From: Thermoplasmata archaeon
GTDB taxonomy: Archaea; Thermoplasmatota; E2; UBA9212
Length of the DNA: 8,751 bases
Direction: 5' to 3'
NCBI GenBank assembly: GCA_013329495.1
Contig: DUKC01000136.1
Coordinates: 1-8,751, forward strand
Part shown: in pieces, positions 8,001 to 8,751 of the stretch
Position numbering within the stretch: the stretch's first letter is position 1
Layout of the letters: each line of letters opens with the position of its first letter
Notes under the pieces: model-generated
The model's database searches: none
Told to the model about the DNA's origin: nothing
The model's input: the letters and a program-made list of their open reading frames with translations, nothing else
Position numbers and translations under genes: made by a program

Positions 8001-8258
8001 GTCCTGTATTGGCCACTGGAAAATAAAGAACCGGGTGTACTTAGTTACATAGTCGATGGGAAAATTGATTTGGTGATAAACATCCCTAAAAATATTGAAA
8101 GAGAGGAACTTGATAATGATTACCTCATAAGGCGGAAAGCAGTTGATTTTGATGTTCCGTTGATCACCAATCTACAACTCGCGAAAAGATTTGTTGAAGC
8201 GATCTATAGGAATTCGAGCAGAGACCTGAAAGTTAAGAGCTGGGACGAATATGAGTAG
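5061..8258 (+). CDS. carB: Carbamoyl-phosphate synthase large subunit
   Basis: CarB makes carbamoyl phosphate from bicarbonate, ammonia and two ATP. It is complete at 1065 residues. The first half has [20 protein letters not shown] (15-34) and an ATP-grasp domain with metal ligands E297 and N299 ([20 protein letters not shown]). A linker/oligomerisation region spans about 400-550. The second half has a matching ATP-grasp domain with E833 and N835 ([17 protein letters not shown]). The C-terminal MGS-like allosteric domain covers about 931-1065. Phrases such as [12 protein letters not shown]-type start, [21 protein letters not shown] and the terminal KSWDEY are those of the Bacteroidota/CAD/CPS1 group; E. 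coli has ARTVPFVSK and HSGDSACSLP instead. The start overlaps the carA stop by four bases, with GAGGG (5046-5050) ten bases before it, so translation is probably coupled. Confidence 0.98.
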   Translation: [1065 protein letters not shown]

Positions 8259-8311
8259 TTGTTCTCTATTGCTATCATAGGGCTGTTGGCTTATTTCACC
8301 ATAACACAAGA

Positions 8312-8342
8312 GTGTGTGCTCTATGGCACGCGCCTAAATTTT
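8312..8342 (+). terminator. Hairpin with short T-run after carB, possible terminator
   Basis: GTGTGTGC (8312-8319) can pair with GCACGCGC (8326-8333) as RNA: eight pairs, two of them G-U, around a six-base TCTATG loop. TTTT follows at 8339-8342. It lies 54 nt past the carB stop. Archaea do not usually need a hairpin to terminate, and the T-run is short, so it may instead protect the 3' end of the message. Confidence 0.4.
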
Positions 8343-8363
8343 GCCTGCAGTGAGACTTCGTTT

Positions 8364-8414
8364 ACGCATAGAACGCCACAAACAAATTGATTCCGACGCA
8401 TAGAGACGCATAGA
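8364..8414. repeat. Three copies of ACGCATAGA upstream of a TATA box, probable regulator sites
   Basis: ACGCATAGA occurs exactly at 8364-8372, 8396-8404 and 8406-8414. The last two form an exact tandem of the 10-mer GACGCATAGA. Start-to-start spacings are 32 and 10 bp, close to three and one helical turns, so all copies face the same side of the DNA. The last copy ends one base before the TATA-like TTTATACT. This is how binding sites for a transcription factor that activates or blocks the downstream promoter would be placed. The regulator is unknown. Confidence 0.55.
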
Positions 8415-8415
8415 T

Positions 8416-8423
8416 TTTATACT
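8416..8423 (+). promoter_or_regulatory. TATA box for the small membrane-protein gene
   Basis: TTTATACT starts 28 nt before the ATG at 8444, nearly the same geometry as the carA promoter (27 nt), and predicts a leaderless message. A tandem 10-bp repeat lies directly upstream. Confidence 0.6.
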
Positions 8424-8443
8424 AAAAGAGGATAAGTATTTTT

Positions 8444-8646
8444 ATGGACCAAAAAATTCGGGCACTGCTATCCGCTGTTTATGCAATAGTCTGGTATTAG
8501 CAGTTAGCTTGCCAATAAGTTATTTTTGGTTCGGTGGCATGGAAGCAGGGATAGGAGATAGGTTGCTCCATAAAGTAATAGTCGCTTTGGCAGTCGGCAT
8601 TGCTTACGGGTTTGCAAGGTTCTGGGAAATGAAACGTAAAGGATAG
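8444..8646 (+). pseudogene. Small two-helix membrane protein, interrupted by a frameshift
   Basis: The ATG at 8444 opens MDQKIRALLSAVYAIVWY and meets a stop at 8498-8500. The frame one base back continues seamlessly from 8491 for 51 codons (LVLAVSLPISYFWFGG, then GIGDRLLHKVIVALAVGIAYGF, ending WEMKRKG) to TAG 8644-8646. Joined near 8488-8491 the product would be about 67 residues: a short charged N-terminus, a first membrane helix crossing the break, a glycine-rich turn, a second helix and a basic tail. The promoter points to the 8444 ATG, and the second piece has no start ahead of its first helix. One missing base, or two extra, explains it. No slippery heptamer is evident, so a real mutation or a sequencing error is likelier than programmed shifting. 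I do not recognise the family. Confidence 0.55.
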
Positions 8647-8751
8647 GTGCCTTTTGTTAACTTTTCACCTAGTTTGCAAGGTTGCTTCTATTTGTAGCTT
8701 GTGATAGCAGACAAAGGACTCCATATAACTTTGCCCAGATTTGTTTCGTAA
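8647..8751. other. Right-edge sequence with no callable gene
   Basis: I see no start codon with a ribosome-binding site and no RNA gene here. On the minus strand short frames are open in from the right edge for some 20-28 codons. One of them could be the end of a gene reading leftward from outside the window, but nothing in it is recognisable. Confidence 0.3.

Noticed and set aside
8364..8414. CRISPR-like or satellite repeat
   Set aside because: The unit is only 9-10 bp, two copies abut without spacers, and there are only three. This fits operator sites, not a CRISPR array.

Overview
This looks like archaeal chromosome with moderate-to-low GC content, probably from an uncultured lineage. The main evidence is promoter layout. 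A TATA-like box (3961-3969) sits about 27 nt before the carA start, and another (8416-8423) sits 28 nt before the start at 8444. That is the spacing expected of leaderless archaeal transcripts. Other genes have purine-rich Shine-Dalgarno (SD) sequences, and one has an archaeal-style T-run behind it. Two Cys-rich DUF3795 genes fit the same picture. The sequence alone does not settle the lineage; a Bathyarchaeia-like or similar sediment archaeon is only a guess.

Layout (all genes on + strand): (1) 1-1062, the 3' part of a CPA1-type cation/proton antiporter with a cytoplasmic RCK_C domain, cut by the left edge. (2) 1226-2068, a membrane-anchored glutaminyl-peptide cyclotransferase of the plant/bacterial beta-propeller type, with its own promoter and a following T-run. 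(3) 2191-2643 and 2895-3239, two related DUF3795 proteins with 11 cysteines each, separated by a 251-nt gap that could hold a structured RNA. (4) 3333-3782, a GNAT acetyltransferase. (5) 3988-5064 and 5061-8258, carA and carB, overlapping by ATGA and encoding a complete glutamine-dependent carbamoyl-phosphate synthetase. (6) 8259-8751, a region with no intact gene. It has a hairpin after carB, three copies of a 9-bp motif against a TATA box, and a small two-helix membrane protein that appears broken by one frameshift.

The only clear metabolic unit is carAB. It makes carbamoyl phosphate for pyrimidine and arginine synthesis; no other pyr or arg gene is in the window. The other genes look like independent accessory units.

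The items most worth a second look are the kind of CarAB and the 3' intergenic region. CarAB carries signatures of the Bacteroidota/eukaryotic CAD clade rather than the E. coli type, including an allosteric domain that resembles the CPS1 N-acetylglutamate pocket. The 3' region pairs an exact tandem motif, spaced by one helical turn, with a frameshifted leaderless gene. I found no CRISPR array, tRNA, rRNA, insertion sequence or evident multi-gene defence system.
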